A stretch of 64,000 nucleotides of DNA, taken from NCBI GenBank assembly GCA_963971225.1, contig OZ020267.1, positions 153,193,920-153,257,919 of the forward strand. Reading direction: 5' to 3'. Both the position numbers and the translations under genes were made by a program. The DNA is from Melieria omissa. Lineage: Eukaryota; Arthropoda; Insecta; Diptera; Ulidiidae. Positions 39,801 through 54,800 of this stretch are shown here, piece by piece. Numbering within the stretch: position 1 is the first letter of the stretch; each line of letters opens with the position of its first letter. The notes beneath the pieces are model-generated. The model searched no databases. It had not been told where the DNA came from and saw nothing but the letters and a program-made list of their open reading frames with translations.

Positions 39801-42800
39801 TCGCTCCCAAAAGGATTAAGTAAAGGGAACGAAACCGAAAGCATTTGGTAGATTGAAAATAACTGCAAATTGACACCTTCTCTGAAGCAAGCAGCATTGC
39901 ATTGTTATATTTTTGTATTTTGACGAACGTTATTCGCCGTAGCGTGTTGTTGGTAGCGTCTATGCATCGAAGCAAAGTACACACAAGCAACTGGGCTTTG
40001 CATGTCACACCTCCTCAAAGTAGTTTCGTCCATTGTGTGTGCCCTGTGTACGATTCGGTTTTTGGATATTGTATCAAACACAAAGAGTAACTATGAACAA
40101 CAGAAAATTGATCTAACGAACTGAAGGCATGAGAAAAATGATGGCCAATTCGCAAGCAGCTGAAAAAGTACTCACGTGCACTCGTATTCGTTCCACAGGT
40201 CCACACACTCGAACGGGTCCGGGCATATTACGTTCGAGCAGGGCTTGTTCGACGGGCAGTTCTTCTCCAGATTGCGCGCCATCGTCGCCTGACCCCATTG
40301 CGTGCCATTCATGGCCGGCGGCAGCGGCAGGTGCTTGCCCTCCAGTCTGTGTGCACATAAATCAAAGTTCCACATAAAAGTCAGCGCACAAGTCCAGCCG
40401 GCGCAGGCAGTGCAATTTATGCCAGGCGACACACGCCAACTCACCTTATGTCGTCCAAGCAGCTCTTCTGGTAGTCCGCGTACACTTCGAACGTGCGCAC
40501 GCCCGTGTACTCGGCCTTGCCGCCCGCGTAGACGCCCTCCTGCTTGTCGACTAGCAGCCACTGGTGACCCACAAATTCGAATGTCTCGTTGTAGCGGCGC
40601 CCCTCGCCGCCGTCCAGCTCCAGCGTGGCGGCCGAGCCGTAGCGATTAATGCGCACCACATGCCACTGGCCATCGTCGACGGCCACTGCGTTCAGCCATA
40701 AATCTTTCTCCTCCGTCCGTAATGAGTTCAAATTGTAGCGGAAGTGCAGGCGGGCGTCCTTGATTTCGAGAATGCCGTACTCACGGTTGTGCTGGTCGCT
40801 AACCCGGAACAGCTCACCGTGTTGCTCGCGTGTGCGGAAGCGCAGCTGCACCTGCGTACTGAAGCGGTCCGGCTCGAAGCTGAGCGCGTACTTGACGTAG
40901 CTCTGCTGCTTGAACGTTGTTGGTATGGTGGGGATGTTGCACGCCGGGCCCGTCCAGCCGGGCCGGCACTGGCAGCGCGCCTCCGACAGCGAGCCCACGC
41001 AGTTGCCGTGCTCCCAGCAGCGAGCCGTTTGCTCGGACTGCGAGCACACCTCCTCCGTTTGCGGGCAGCCGGCCACGCTGTTGCGCGACAGCCCCGGATG
41101 CGCCATGTCGTAGAGCTTTGAGTTGTGCACCAGATTGCGTATGCAGCCGTCGAAGCCCTTGGCGCTGGGCGAGTAGTGCCAGAAGTAGAGTGACTGGTCG
41201 AATGGTTCGCGGTACATGCCGCCCACCTGCAGCGGCGAGTTCACGTTGAGGTATTCGTTGAAGGGTGGTATCTGGCCACGCGCCTGGCACGACATGTCGT
41301 CAAACTCAGGCGGCGTGCCGTCCTCCATTTCGCTGATCTCCGCCGACTTGCAGAAGTCCACAACCATGCGCACATTCTCCGAGTCCCAGAAGATGTCGAG
41401 TCGGTGCCATTCGCCGTCGTCCAAGGTCTTCTTGGTCTTGACGCGCAGCTCCAGCGTGCCGGAGCCAAAGTCGATGAGCAGTCGCGGATAGCCGCGCTCC
41501 AGTTCCAGGGAAATGAAGTCGGAAATTAGCATTTCATCGCGCTCCGGCGGCACAATCGGTCCGTTGTAGAGAATGAGGCCGTCAGGTTTGCGCGTGATGA
41601 ACTCGAGGCTCAGATGCGACTCGTCGCACATTTCCAGCGGCGGATACCAGGCCCAGCCATTGCCGCGGAAGCTGCGCGTGGTCTGCTGGCAGCGCGGGCC
41701 CGTGTAGCCGGCGGGACAGGAGCAGTGCGGCCCGAAGCGGGTGTCCACACAGCGACCGCCGTTGTAGCAGGGCGTGGTGCGACACGACTCGGGCTTGGAG
41801 AAATTGCGTGCGCCGCAAGTGCACTCCGCCAGCGTGTCCACGCGCACGCCGACCAGCGCCGTCTTGTTGGCGTTCACCATGTAGGGCAGCGAGCTAATGT
41901 CCAGCGTGTTGGTACAGGAGCCCTCGCACATCTGATTCTCGTAGAGGCACTCGTCAATGCCGACCATGGTGATGTTGATGCCGACGTCCTTCTCGATCTC
42001 CTCGCGATGCATCAGCACAATGCCGTTCAATCGCACCGGCTTGTAGTAGGGCGAGCCGTGCGCCGAGAAGCGAATGTCCGTCAGTGGAGGATGGCGCCGC
42101 TTCAGCTGAACGCTGAACACGTCCACGCTTTCGCGGTCGCTGTTGAGCAGGTCGGCTATCTTGTCGCGGAAGCGGTCCAGCTTTGAGCGGCTCAAACTCT
42201 GGGTGCGGTAGTTCCAGACGCGTATAAAGTCCTCGTCGGTAATGCCGGATATGCGCACCGAGCCCGAGTTGATGACCGCCTCGTGGGGTATTTCGCGCAC
42301 TGTGACAGTAATGTTGGCGGGCACATCGGTCTGGGTGTGCTTGCGATCGTACACCTTGAAGCGCAGATGGTAGCGACCCTCGCGGGTGCCGGCGCGCATG
42401 GTGACCATGCCGGAGTCTTCGTCCAGCTTGAAGCGCGGATGCTCTTGCGCCTCCCAGTAGAACTTCTTGTCGGGCAGGTCCCAGTCATCCAAATCGTAAA
42501 CGTAGACGCGGCCAATTTGAGTGTCGGGCGACTGGCCCTGGTAATTATAGACGAAGATGTCCTTGGACCCGGGCTGCATCTTGTTGTCGTTCACGTCGCC
42601 AATGATGACAGTCAGTGTGCTGGTGCCGGTCATGGCCGGCGAGCCGTGGTCCTTGATGACAATGGGTATCATGTACTCCTTCTGCTGCTCGCGGTCGAAC
42701 GAGCGCAGCGACGAGATGACCGCCATGCCGTCGCCGTTGGCGCCCTCTGCAAATGACAAACACAAGCGACGATGCATTAGTGGCACATTAGGCATAACTA

Positions 42801-45800
42801 AAAGTGTTTGTGTGTTCGCAAGTGGTGTGAGCGGTGATGGCAACACCAGCCACCAATGAAATTTATACCGAGATTAAAAATACAGACTGTTGTCGGTGGT
42901 TGTGTGGCCAAAGTGACAAAAAGTTGTAATTGCCAGGGCACAACTCTGTCGCAGTGGTTTTGTGTGTGTGTGTTGATATTTAAATACTTTCAGCTTGGGC
43001 TAATTTCATTGTTGACGGCGGTCAAATGGCAGCAATTCACCACATGCACACTTGCTCCCTGGGCCCACTTGCCGCACTCTCCGCAAACAATTGAAGCAAT
43101 TTTGTTGTAATTAGTTTTTAATCCAAAGTACGCTTAAAGCCACAGACTAACACTGACACGCAACAAATGCCACAGTGTGAGTGTGTGAGTGTGAGTGAGT
43201 GCGTGCCAGGCCAAGTGTAAATATCTGAGCGTGTTTTGTGAGTGCATTTTTCGTGTCGTTTGTTCATTCGTTTAGATGGCAACTTTCAGGGGGGGAAATA
43301 TGTAAATGAAAAATAAGAATTCATTTTGCACAAAGCCAAACCACGCACATACACACACACACACACATTGCCATGCATTGTGCATAGAGCAGCCCACAAC
43401 CAGGCAGTGGACACTACCGGTGCTGACCAGTGCTGCAAATGTGTCAGTGCGCACTCGAATGGGTTTTAAAATTAGGTTTTTGTCCACAGATGCGGCGAGT
43501 GGCCATGTGCTCGAAATTTGTGCGACTCGCTTGCATATGTACGAGTATGTCGGTGAGTACGTATGCACTCGAAGGTATCGGAAACCGGTTAGCAAAAGAG
43601 CGGACCACCAATGTGCACTGAGCCGAGTTGGTGTTACGTAATTTAATTGGAAATTGGTGCACTTTAGCTTCGTGCGCTTTTCGCCTCGGGATCGTGTGGC
43701 AGAACGTTCCGTTACGCTGAACGTTCCGAATTTATGCGAATTTATGAGAAACTTGTAATAAGGTTTTGCTTCTTTCCTCCACAATGGAGGCACCACAGGA
43801 TGCAAAATTGGTGAGGTAAGGAAGTTCACCGTAAATATTTTGCTGACTGATTCTGGCCCCGAGAAAAATTGCGAAAGCGTATGGGGAACGTTGGGTTGAA
43901 TGCGGCCAAGGACTGCCGATTTGCATTGAGTCCTTTTGCTTTTCTATACAAAAGGCAGCGGCATTCACCTCAGCACTGCAGTGCACACTTCATGGAGAGG
44001 TGGCCGGCAACCAGAACCGCAGTTTTATTTGTCCATTTGGGATTAAGCAAACTTTTCAGCATTTTGTACAATGTTGCCACTGTAGCAGTTGTGGCGAAAG
44101 CATTTGCATTTTAGAAAAACAACATTTTGCTTGTCTGACTTTACGGTGGCACTTAGTGCTGTGTGGCGTTTATGCTAATAGTGCAATTAGAGTCGAGATG
44201 AGACAACAATTTGGGCAAATTTGTGCGCTGCACGTTTCAGATTAAAAACATTTTTACTGTCTGCCATTATTATTTTTTGTGTCTGTATCAGCATTTCTCA
44301 TTTACTCACTCTGATCTTGTTCCACTTTGAACGAGGCACGTATGATGTCATCGGCGCTGGGGTCCAAACGGAATTGGAACGGCGGTCCGTTGCTCTTGGA
44401 GCGATCATCGTCGTCGGTCGCCAATATTTCGACCACCTTGCGCGGCGGCACATGTTCCGGCAGCACCGGTCGGTAGTCCTTCAAGAATTTCGGCGCATTA
44501 TCGTTGATGTCCTGAACAATGACGGTGAGTGTCGCCGTGGCCGTCTTTGGCGGTGAGCCGTCGTCTATTGCCAGTATTTTGACCTGATGGCGCGGCACAA
44601 CTTCCCGATCCAGCGAGCGTTGTATGGTCACCGAGCCGTTTTGGTTGATGGCGAATTGGCGCTGCCGATCGGAGGAGCGATCTATCGAATAGGACACCTT
44701 ACTCTTGCCGCCCTGATCGGGATCCGTGGCCTTGAATTTCTCCAGCTCAGTGCCCACCTTGGTGTCCTCGAAGACGGACACCTCCACATTGGCGCGCTCA
44801 AAGTGCGGTTTGTTGTCGTTGATGTCGCGCAGTTTAACCACCACCCACGAATATGCCACATGATACTTGTCGTTGTCGTTGTCTTCGCCCTTGTCGTTCA
44901 CTTGTATGCGGAAGCGGAAGCCGTTGCTCTGCAGCTGGTCCTCGTAGTCGAGCGGCTGCACAATCTTCAGCGAGCCGGTGCCGTCGTTATTGCGCACCAT
45001 GGTGAACTTATCGGCGCCGTAGCCACTGTTGTCGATGACCTTGTACTGGAACTTGTTCGTTTCGTCCTCGTCGTGCACCGTCACCGTCAGTATGGGCATT
45101 TCGGGCAGCGTAGTGCCGTCCGTTTCGTCCACCTCCGTGAACCATTCGTCTTTCGTAAACTGCGGCGGCATGTCGTTGATGTCTTTCACCCGTATCGAGG
45201 CTGTCCCTGTCCCTTTCAACCCGCCGCCGTCCATTGCCACCACTTGTATAGAATAGTCCGGCGTGCGTTCGCGGTCCAAGCAACAGACTGCCGTCTTTAT
45301 GACGCCGGTATCGGGTTCGATTTCGAATATGGGCGAGCCGGTCTCCTCCTCGATGACGTTCTTCTCTATGGAGTAGACAAGCTTGGCGTTCGAGCCTTCG
45401 TTGGGGTCGTCATAGTCGACGGCGGTCATGGTCATCACCACCATGCCGGCGGTGCCGTTCTCGGTGACGTTGCCAAAGTAGACGCCCTGCGGGAATATTG
45501 GTGCATTGTCGTTGATGTCCTTCAGATTGACTTGCACGTCGGCGTAGCCAACCAGACCTTCGCCGCCCTCATCCTGTGCGAAGACTGTGAAGCGCCATTG
45601 CGGTCGACCGTTGGGCTGGTCGCGATCGAGTGGCTGGTGAGAGAAAAGTGAAATTTGTTAAATATTTTATTTATGTTTATTTATGATTTTATTTATTTTC
45701 ACTATAGTCCATGATTAAAGCGGAAACTTTGCCAGGTTACATTAAATATAAATTATTTATTTATTTTTTCTCTGCATATAAATGGTCTGTGTGTTTTTTT

Positions 45801-48800
45801 GAGGACATGGTCGCAGGTTCACAGTGCAGAACGTGTGACTTTTAAGAGCTGTGAACATTTGTTCAACTTTTTCGTACCTGCTTTGGACCTTTATTAATGT
45901 ACACACACACACTCACACCCCTTTGTGACTTTGTGAGCTCAACAACGAATTCGCCAAAAGCCGGACAGCCCAATCCTTTTTTGCGCCCATGCTTTTGTCA
46001 TTTCCCACAATGCAGAGGGTCCTGGAACAGTGAGTGAGTGAGTTTGTGTGATTTGCTGACGTCGGAGGCAAAAAAGGTGAGAGCTAATGGTTGGCGGGCG
46101 TTGTGGTTTCGTTCGGCATGCTGAAAGGCACAGCGACACCGTCGGCCATATGCGAAAGCATACGGCAACGCAATGTGATATATGACAGTCATAAGCGGTT
46201 TCGCTTTGATTTTTTCTCACGTAGACGCACAGACACATGTACGAGTATGTGGAGCGGTGGTCGGCAGGCGGCAAGTTAAGTGTACTTGGGTGCTCGTGTT
46301 GTCGACTGGCGCTGACATGATAATTTGCCCGACAAATTTCGCTTTGCTGTTTACGCATAAAACGCACACACACTCGCACGGAAGCACAAAGCACATGCAA
46401 ATCAGTGACAGCAGTGCGGAGCGTATTGCGGCCGCTGACAAATGCGCGTCGCTAAACACAGCAGCAGCAGCTTAAATTTAAAGTCTTCCTGCTGCACATA
46501 AATCAGACAAAATGTCGCAACGACCACAGTCTACGCGGCTGCATTGACACGAGTGCAGCTGTTGTGTGGTTGGCTTCATGGCGAAATTTATTAGATGCGC
46601 GCGCGTATCCCGCAGGACTCGCATTTAATTTGCCATAAACGCCAAGTTGCGCTTCAAGTGAGCAGCGCTGACAACGGCGGCCACTACTACACAATGTGGC
46701 CAAATTTAATGCCAGCAACCATCTTTCATTCTTTGCAGCATTTCGCAGACGTTTCGACGTATCTTGAAAGTCCTACAAGTGGTCTACACACTTCGAGTCG
46801 CCAGCGAGGAAACTTCTTAAATCATGACTTGTTTTCGTTTATAATGACGGCCACGAACGCTGTAGGAGAGCCGCGTCGCGTCGTACGGACAGACATAATC
46901 ACATTTCGCCAAGTCGGCGATTTGTTTTTTATCTTTTCAAAGTCTATTAACTTTTGACTTACGACGCTGTCGATTGCTATTGTTGTTGTTGTTCTTGTAC
47001 TTGGCGAAAAGAAGGCAAGAAGATTTTGTGTATTCGCAGAGACAGCGGCAGCAATGTTGCTCTAAGATTTCGATTTCGATTTTGTCTCAGCGTCTTTTTT
47101 GAAAGTTTCAATAGAACAAATGCTCGTTCGGGCAGTGGGCGGGGAGTATGCAGATTGACAGCGTAACGGAGGCAAAGCCGTCGCGATTTGATAAGTGGAC
47201 AAGTACGTTGTTGTTGCGTGCAAGTGTTTTTGGACAGACAATCCAAAGTAAGTCTGTGTGTGTGTGTTTACGCTTCGTTTTCTGTTTTTCTTTGCAGACC
47301 GTGAGGAGTGCAGAAGAAAAGTGCGTAGGAAAATGTTCGGGGAGCATTATAAGATTTTAATAAAACCCGGCAATTGAACAAGTGGGACTATTTCAAACGA
47401 TTTTTTTGGTAAGAATATAATTAGGTTAAAAATGATTAACAGAAGCGTTCAAAAGTTTTTGGTAATTTTCAAAAGCTGTAAAAAGTAATTTGTTAATTCT
47501 TGCCCTCCTTTTCTTTTAGTTCTCTGCTCCGATCAGCAAAAACTTATGAATGACAGGAAAAATTGCACATTCACTGCACTCGCTGTTTCGTGTAATTATT
47601 CACTTGTAAGAGTGAAGAGTGCACATCACATTGTTGTGTGCCTGAAAGATGTCTGTCAGTGGTGCTTACAACGCTTAAACAACCGCGGCGGTGACAAATG
47701 GTCGTTTAACTGGCCGCGGCGCAGTTTTTAAGTGCGCACTTTTGTTCAAAAGAGATTAATTTTCCGCAAATTACACGCATGGCATCGCGTCACTGACAAC
47801 GTAAATAATTGTGTTGTATTTACTTGCGCGCCAGGGCGGCAAATGGCGCCGCAAGTCCATTCAAAAGTTCAATTTAATGAGTTTTGTATGCTGGCCGAAA
47901 CAACAAGCTGACAGCATTCGTTTCATTTAACATGTCCTTGTCACACATGTTTGCATGTATTTCAATATGTTTGTTGTTGTCATTGAAAATAATTGCAAGA
48001 AGGAATGCTTTAATTGAGGGGGGTAACTTACCTTAAGCACGAATATTTCGCCAGTGGTGCGATTAATGTCGAATTTACTGTTGGCCGGATTGTCCGGATC
48101 GATGCCTTGGCCGGTCAAAAAGTAGACAATATTCTGCGGCCGATCCTTGTCGCCATCGGTTGCAGTGACCTGCGGTGCGAACGCAGTGCGTTGCGGTTTT
48201 CAAATAAATAAAGCAGAAAACCAAACAATTAGTAACAAGTTGACAAAATTCGATAAAAGAATACATAGATAGATGTACATATGTATGTGTGTTGTATTTG
48301 AATCACAATGAACTATTCATTTTAGTTTTACCATTAACTAAAAGCTACAGCTAAATATGGTAGTTGGAAATATTTAGTGGTGGCTATAAATTGTGTTAGT
48401 TTTACAACTACAAATTTTACAGTTTAAGTGGCTAAAAGAGACACACAAGCAATTTGAAGTATGTACAAAGCAAATAACAATTTATAAAACAATATAAACA
48501 ATAAATAAACATGCAACATGCAATGCAGCTGGCTGGCAGAAGCGTCGGTACAGGAGTCGTGCAGCTGCACTCGTGTTTGTACTTTGAATCTGCAGCCATA
48601 TAAGTTGCACAAACACAACTATTTTATATAAGTGTGTGTGTGTCTGTGGATGAAACCGAATAAATGTTGCAGGTTTTTCTATAACTGTATGTTTCGAATT
48701 GATATGTGAAACGAAACGACTGTCATTTGGCATTTGTGGTACTTCAGCACAAATACAAAGAGAATTGAATGGAATGGAGAATGGTGCAAATAAAAGTGCA

Positions 48801-51800
48801 TTTGAATAAAGACGGCTTATCATTAATGTTTTTTGCATTTTTTAGTATATTTTATTTTTTGACATTTGACGCTATTGGCGCGGAATATTTACACATAAAC
48901 ATTCTAACAAATTGCATATTAATGACTTGTAAAAAAAATCTATTTATGCGATTTGCCTATAAGTGCTTCTTTGATTACTTACAAATTTCATATGTTCAAA
49001 TTTAATTCTAGTTGAATGATATAATTTTGAATGAAAATGTCAAATTGAGCAAATGTGCATAGTTTTGCTTTCAAGTAACAGAAAGCTTGATTAAAATTTA
49101 ATGCATGCATCAATTGCATTGTAATTTAGGGCTAAGAAAGTATTTTGCATATCTGAGTATATTTGCACACACAAGTACATATGTTGCAATTAATTGTTTG
49201 AGGCTACACTTGACATGTGTAGTGACAATTCGAATGAAATGCACACTTGAGTTAGTAATTTTCAAACCGAAATTACCGAACATAAGTACATGTCTTACAA
49301 CTGTACAAAGCAGTCAAAGCATAACTGTACAAGCACTTAACACATGTAGTCGCTTAATGGAAAATTGAAAACAATACAACTAATGCAAGGAATTTCATTA
49401 ATTACGAAAATGAGATAAGATGAGATGTCTTTTATTGGTTTCAGCATTTCCTTAAAGCAAAAAGGCTATTTGACTTTCTTGCATCAATGAAGTTGGACTC
49501 GTATAGCTGTCGTGTAAGAAAATGCAGAGTATTTGCTGTGCGAATCTATTAAAGTTTTACCTAAGCTTTTAAGGAGCTGTTGATGATATATTGCAAATTG
49601 GTGTTGCACTTAGTTTCCAATTGTTGCAGCATAACGCTGGCCTAACTTGTGAAAGAAGCATTGATAACTTATGCATTGATTTTCTGACTTATTTATATAT
49701 GTATCCAAGATTATTTATGTATGCCATATATTGTTAAATGTGTAAGATATTAGTGACTTCCACTTTACACTAGTTGACAATTTGTATGCAATTTAAATGC
49801 AAAACAAGAACCCACTTTAAAGAAGCACTTGAAATATGCCTTTGCCTTAAAATATGCTTTTGTTGATATAAATATAGGAGCAATTGCAAGCTATACTACA
49901 GTGCTGTGTCTGTCAGGGATTAATTTGAAATGTTTTTCAAAGGAATTTTAATATAGCAGAGCAAATTAATAGAATGTGGCATATATGCAAATTAAGAGTG
50001 AACCAGAAAAAATTAGAATTTTAAGGACACAGTAAAAAAAAGTAATAGTCTGATTTTACTAAAATAAACTGCAGTTTATTATAAATTCCCTAAACTCTAA
50101 TTCACAAAAAAATTTAAATAAATATAATTAGTGGTTACACATTCTTTTATATTTTTCTTAACGTTCTTAATTAGAGATTGGACAGTACTTTCGGTGACTA
50201 TTAGATAGGCTTGCTTCCATCGGTTTCAGAACTGTACATCATTTTTGCAAACTTTGCTTGTTTTTCTTAGAGTTTGCTTCATTACAGCCCAATATCTTTC
50301 AATAAAGCGAAGTTCTAGGCAGTTGGGAGGATTTGCCTCTTTTGGGACCACCGTGACACAATTCTCTTCTTACCATTCCATAGTTGACCTGGAGTAGTGG
50401 CTTGTCGCTAGGTCTGGCCAAAATAAAACTGTTACTTTGTGCTATTCCATAAATGGTATAAAGCGTTTTTGCAGACATTCTTTTATATAACTTCTAGAGT
50501 TAATTGTTCCTGTCGTAATGAACGCCTTACTCCATAGACTGCAGGAGCAAATAGCTTGCCAAACCATGAAGCGTTTTGGAAATTTGGTGTACGTCACTTC
50601 GGAGTATTTTCTTTGTGTTTCATACTTATTGTTTGTAGTGAATAGGCATTCCCAGGCAACTGCTTGAAGTCCACCTTAGAGTAGGTTTCATCATCGAGAA
50701 TCACGCAATCGAACTTGGTTACATAATCGTCATACAGTTTTCGAGCCCGAGTCCTCGCTATTTTTTCTTTTGCTTCTGACCGCTCAGGCACTTTCTGCTG
50801 TTCGTAGGTCCTTAACCCTTGACTTCGCTTATATCGCATCCAGTGGATTGCGATGTGCCTGATGCAGCTGCAACATCTCAAGTCGACCGCGTGGGGTTAC
50901 TTCGATATGTGCTAACAACCCCCTTCAGAACTTCTGAGTTACTTGGACCCTTTTTCTGCCTGATTCTTCGGGTCTGAAGATGGTGTTTCTCGCGTTGTAG
51001 TTGTTTATAACATTATAAACCGTCGCTACGCTCGCTTTGCTTTCCCTTGCAATGCTAAGTCTAGACTTCGCCTTTCAGTCAGGTAAATGTCCAGTATTAA
51101 TTTTCAGCAATGCTTTTGCGGGCTGGACATGTTGACTAAAGTAGATCCAAGATACAATTGGCTAATATAGCAAGAAACTGCAATAGTCATAGATACTTTC
51201 ACTCGCAAGTAAAAATTGAGTAAACATTTTAAATTTTTTGTGGTTCACACCTTATATATTATTTTGTTTTATAAGGAAAGATTTGCTTGTGCAACAGAAA
51301 AATAACTGAAAAAATGTCCTCAGTGCACGAAAAAAATTGTATGTTGTTCTACTTAGCAGCCGAATATTTTCAATATTGTGAAATATTAATAAATTTTTCA
51401 TTATGTTAAATTCAATTAATCGGATATGCTGAAAAGTTAAGTTGACCCTTAAATGGGACGCAATATTCAATTTGCACAAAGCTGCCAATAATAACAATTT
51501 TGGTGTTAACCACTTTTAGTCCAGAAACAATGTAATTTCAATTGTGCAACTTCACTAATTAAAACATAGTTTTAGTTGCATATAAATAATGTTTAACATG
51601 GTTTATTGCACTAATTCGTTGCTGCGCTGTGGCGGATATTAATTTGTAATTATTGCGTACGCCGCCAGTGGACTTTGTTCAGATCAGTGCACCGCAAACC
51701 GACCCAATTGCTCTATTGGGACATAACCACCAAAATTGGGAAAATGTCCGAAAATTGTCGATTGCAGCGAACTGTTGACGAAATCAAATGTTTGAAAACC

Positions 51801-54800
51801 ACTGTTGTATAGAAATTTAAAGCCCACACTCAACTTGAAACGCTAAAAATGTTTGCAAATATTTTACAAATTCCTGCTGGTCATTTTTGTTGCACAAATT
51901 AGTACAACATTTGAAGTATATACACGTGTAATATTAAATACACACATGTACAGACATATGAGTTTAGTAAACACAAAACTAGGCGCATATTAAATAAATT
52001 TAATATTTCAATTAAACATAAAAACCTAAACAGTCATCATTAAACAGATAATGAAAATATTTACATGTGCAAATTTACAGTTATATATACATATATAGAA
52101 CACACTGTGTGTTTGTTTGTGAGTTGAATTGCATGGATGGGCAAATTAAAATGTTATGACAGTATTTAAATACATTTAATGACATTCCACACACCGCAAC
52201 CAATAGACAATTACCAGAGTGCCTGTCAGTTTGACAGCGCAAAAAAAACAAAAAAAAAAATAAACAGAAAACATAAAAATGCATTAAAGGCGAGATTTGT
52301 GAAAAACAAAAACCGCATTGGTTTAATTAAATGTGACATCGATTCAATTAAAACTACGCTTTCAGTTAGCCATGGTTGTGATTTTGTGACAAAGTATGGA
52401 AGATGGCTGCCACCACTATTACTATTTGTTGTTGTTACATATTTACAAAAAGGACATTTGTCGAATGAAAAGCAAGAAATAGTATGTAAATGAAGGACAT
52501 TTTGCTGATGTTGTTGTTTCTTTGGACCTGTATTATGGTAAACGGGGCGTTGATTTCCTCGTTCAGCGTACGCTCGTACAGCGTCTGGGGAAAAACCGGC
52601 GGCAGGTCATTGACGTCGCGCACGCTTATCACAATTGTCGTTGAGTTCTCATTCAAACTATCGGAGGCAACCAATTTTAAATCGTACTTAAAATAAAATT
52701 AAAAGAACAAATTCAAATGTAAACAAAACGAACGCAAATCAATTATGTGTGTAAATAATCAAAAACAAACGCAAAACAATTTAATAGGAAAAACATTTTT
52801 CAAAAACCCAAAATGTCAAACAAAAATTGTGATATGTAATATTGAAATGTTTGCATTGTTTGTAGATGAAATTAATGGGTATCAAGGGGTACATTGCACA
52901 GAAGGAATCGAATTCCATGCACAGCACGCCTCGTATTTGATAAGTTTTGCCAGTGTTGCTGATTTTTTTCGACGAGTGTTGTGGGAAAAATGTGTGGTCG
53001 GGGCTTATTGTGCTGCTGAGCAATTTTGTTAATGAACTGTTGCTGATAATGGGAGCTATTCATTTACATTGGTGATGTTTTCTTTTGTGAATTGGGTCAG
53101 AAGAAATAATTGGGAGTAGAAGAAACCACTGTGTAAGTAACAATGGGCCTAAAATTATGTGGAATGGTATTGAAATGTTGAAAAATAAAGTGAAATATTG
53201 GAATTTAAGTTTTCAGCCTTAGAAATTCGGGGCTTGGGGGGTATTGCGGCTCAATTGAAGACGTACGAAATTTTGAAACTTTTACTTTGTAACGCATACG
53301 ACATACGACGTCATGATGCTAAAATTAATTAGCGGTAGTTATTGTTCAGAGAGACGTCGCCAAGGAAAGACGAGACGAATAAGTAAGACATTGAATTTGA
53401 ATTCTAATTTCTTACATAACGTACAATGAATTTTAGATATTAAAACAAAGCACGAAAAAAAAAATTGTAAGAAAAAAAATCATTCGTATTCGTCAAGGCT
53501 GATCACATTTGTCTGCAATCACACTAGGGCGGCTGGCGGACCTGGCTGATGCTTTAAGGCCTATCTCCACCGATCCGGGTGCGAGGAAGACCCTCACTGC
53601 GATTATTGCTATAATGCAAACGAAGACGCGAAACATGTTGTTTTCCATTGTTACCGATACCAACAACAACGAAGCCACTTGGCGGACCAGCTTGGGGCGA
53701 TGCTAACCTCAAAGACACTAATCCACAAGATGTTGGAAACTGAAGCGTATTGGACAGCAGTCGACCATTTCGCATCGGAAGTGATGTCGTTTCAACGGCG
53801 ATACGAATGGCAGCGACGCGCGGAGGCGCGACGCGCGACTAACAGATTGAGGTCTATTTGAGACCAAACCTGCCCCGCGACGTAATGCCGGGTGGCGATC
53901 CCGCGGGGATAAAGGTCGACGATGGGGGGTTGGTTTTTAGCCGGTAAGAATCCGGCATGCTGGGCTTGAGCTCAGTATCTTCCGAAGATTTTCCACCTCC
54001 GACAGAAAAAAAAAACACTGCTCTCTAAAAAGAGCCGATACAAGCATTTAAAAAAGTGACAACTCAAGTCCTGAGGAGCAAAATTTAAAATTATTTTTGA
54101 GTATTTCTAAATTTTACGACTTTCACAAAGATTTTTAACAATTTAATTCCATTCTCAATTATGGACCCAATACATGGTTTTATATCAAGAAATTATTACC
54201 TTGGTTTGCCGAACAGAAGCTATTTAGCTTTAAAAAAATCGTATGGATTTATATATATTAAAAAAAAAAGATCCCGTTTGGATCTACAGGGATCCAAACA
54301 GATAAGAGAAGGACATCGGTTTCCGAAAAATGAAGGGATTCACAATGGACCCAACAGGGTCTCCGAGTGGAAGTGCCTGACGCACACACCCCTTCCGTAA
54401 CCTAACCTAACCTATATATATTAAAACAGTTATTGTGAATTGTGTCCAAGTGCTGCGCTTTGTGCAGTGATCCAGCAAAATATATTATAATAAATAAGAA
54501 TTAAATTAGTAAAGAAGAACAAAGAAAAAGTATATGAAAACAAAAGAAATTATGAACAAACAAAACAAGATTTCATTTTGATAAAACATTGCAACAACAC
54601 GAAAACAGTGCTGCAAAATAACGCTCAGCCAAGATTTAGGTTTCTATGTGTGAGCAACGCGCATTTTCGGATTTCCGCTGAAAGTTCGCTGTAAGCAAAA
54701 GTACCAAACAAAACTTGGACAAAGTCCTGTGAAAAAACATGCATAACGGCACACAGACTGAACCAAACAATTTGCAAAAGAAAGATATAAACGCAACTAA

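Noticed and set aside
38165..40175. Search for a third alternative exon 18
   Set aside because: No EGF cysteine pattern or membrane segment with matching phase is present on the minus strand.
40744..42756. Long plus-strand frames opposite CadN exon 16
   Set aside because: They are mirror frames of the GC-rich cadherin exon and have no family features of their own.
44587..45651. 354-codon plus-strand frame opposite exon 15
   Set aside because: It is the antisense of the cadherin coding exon; codon bias of the true strand explains its openness.
54397..54414. CCTAA array as telomeric repeat
   Set aside because: Only three units, in the middle of a CadN intron, and flies do not use TTAGG telomeres.
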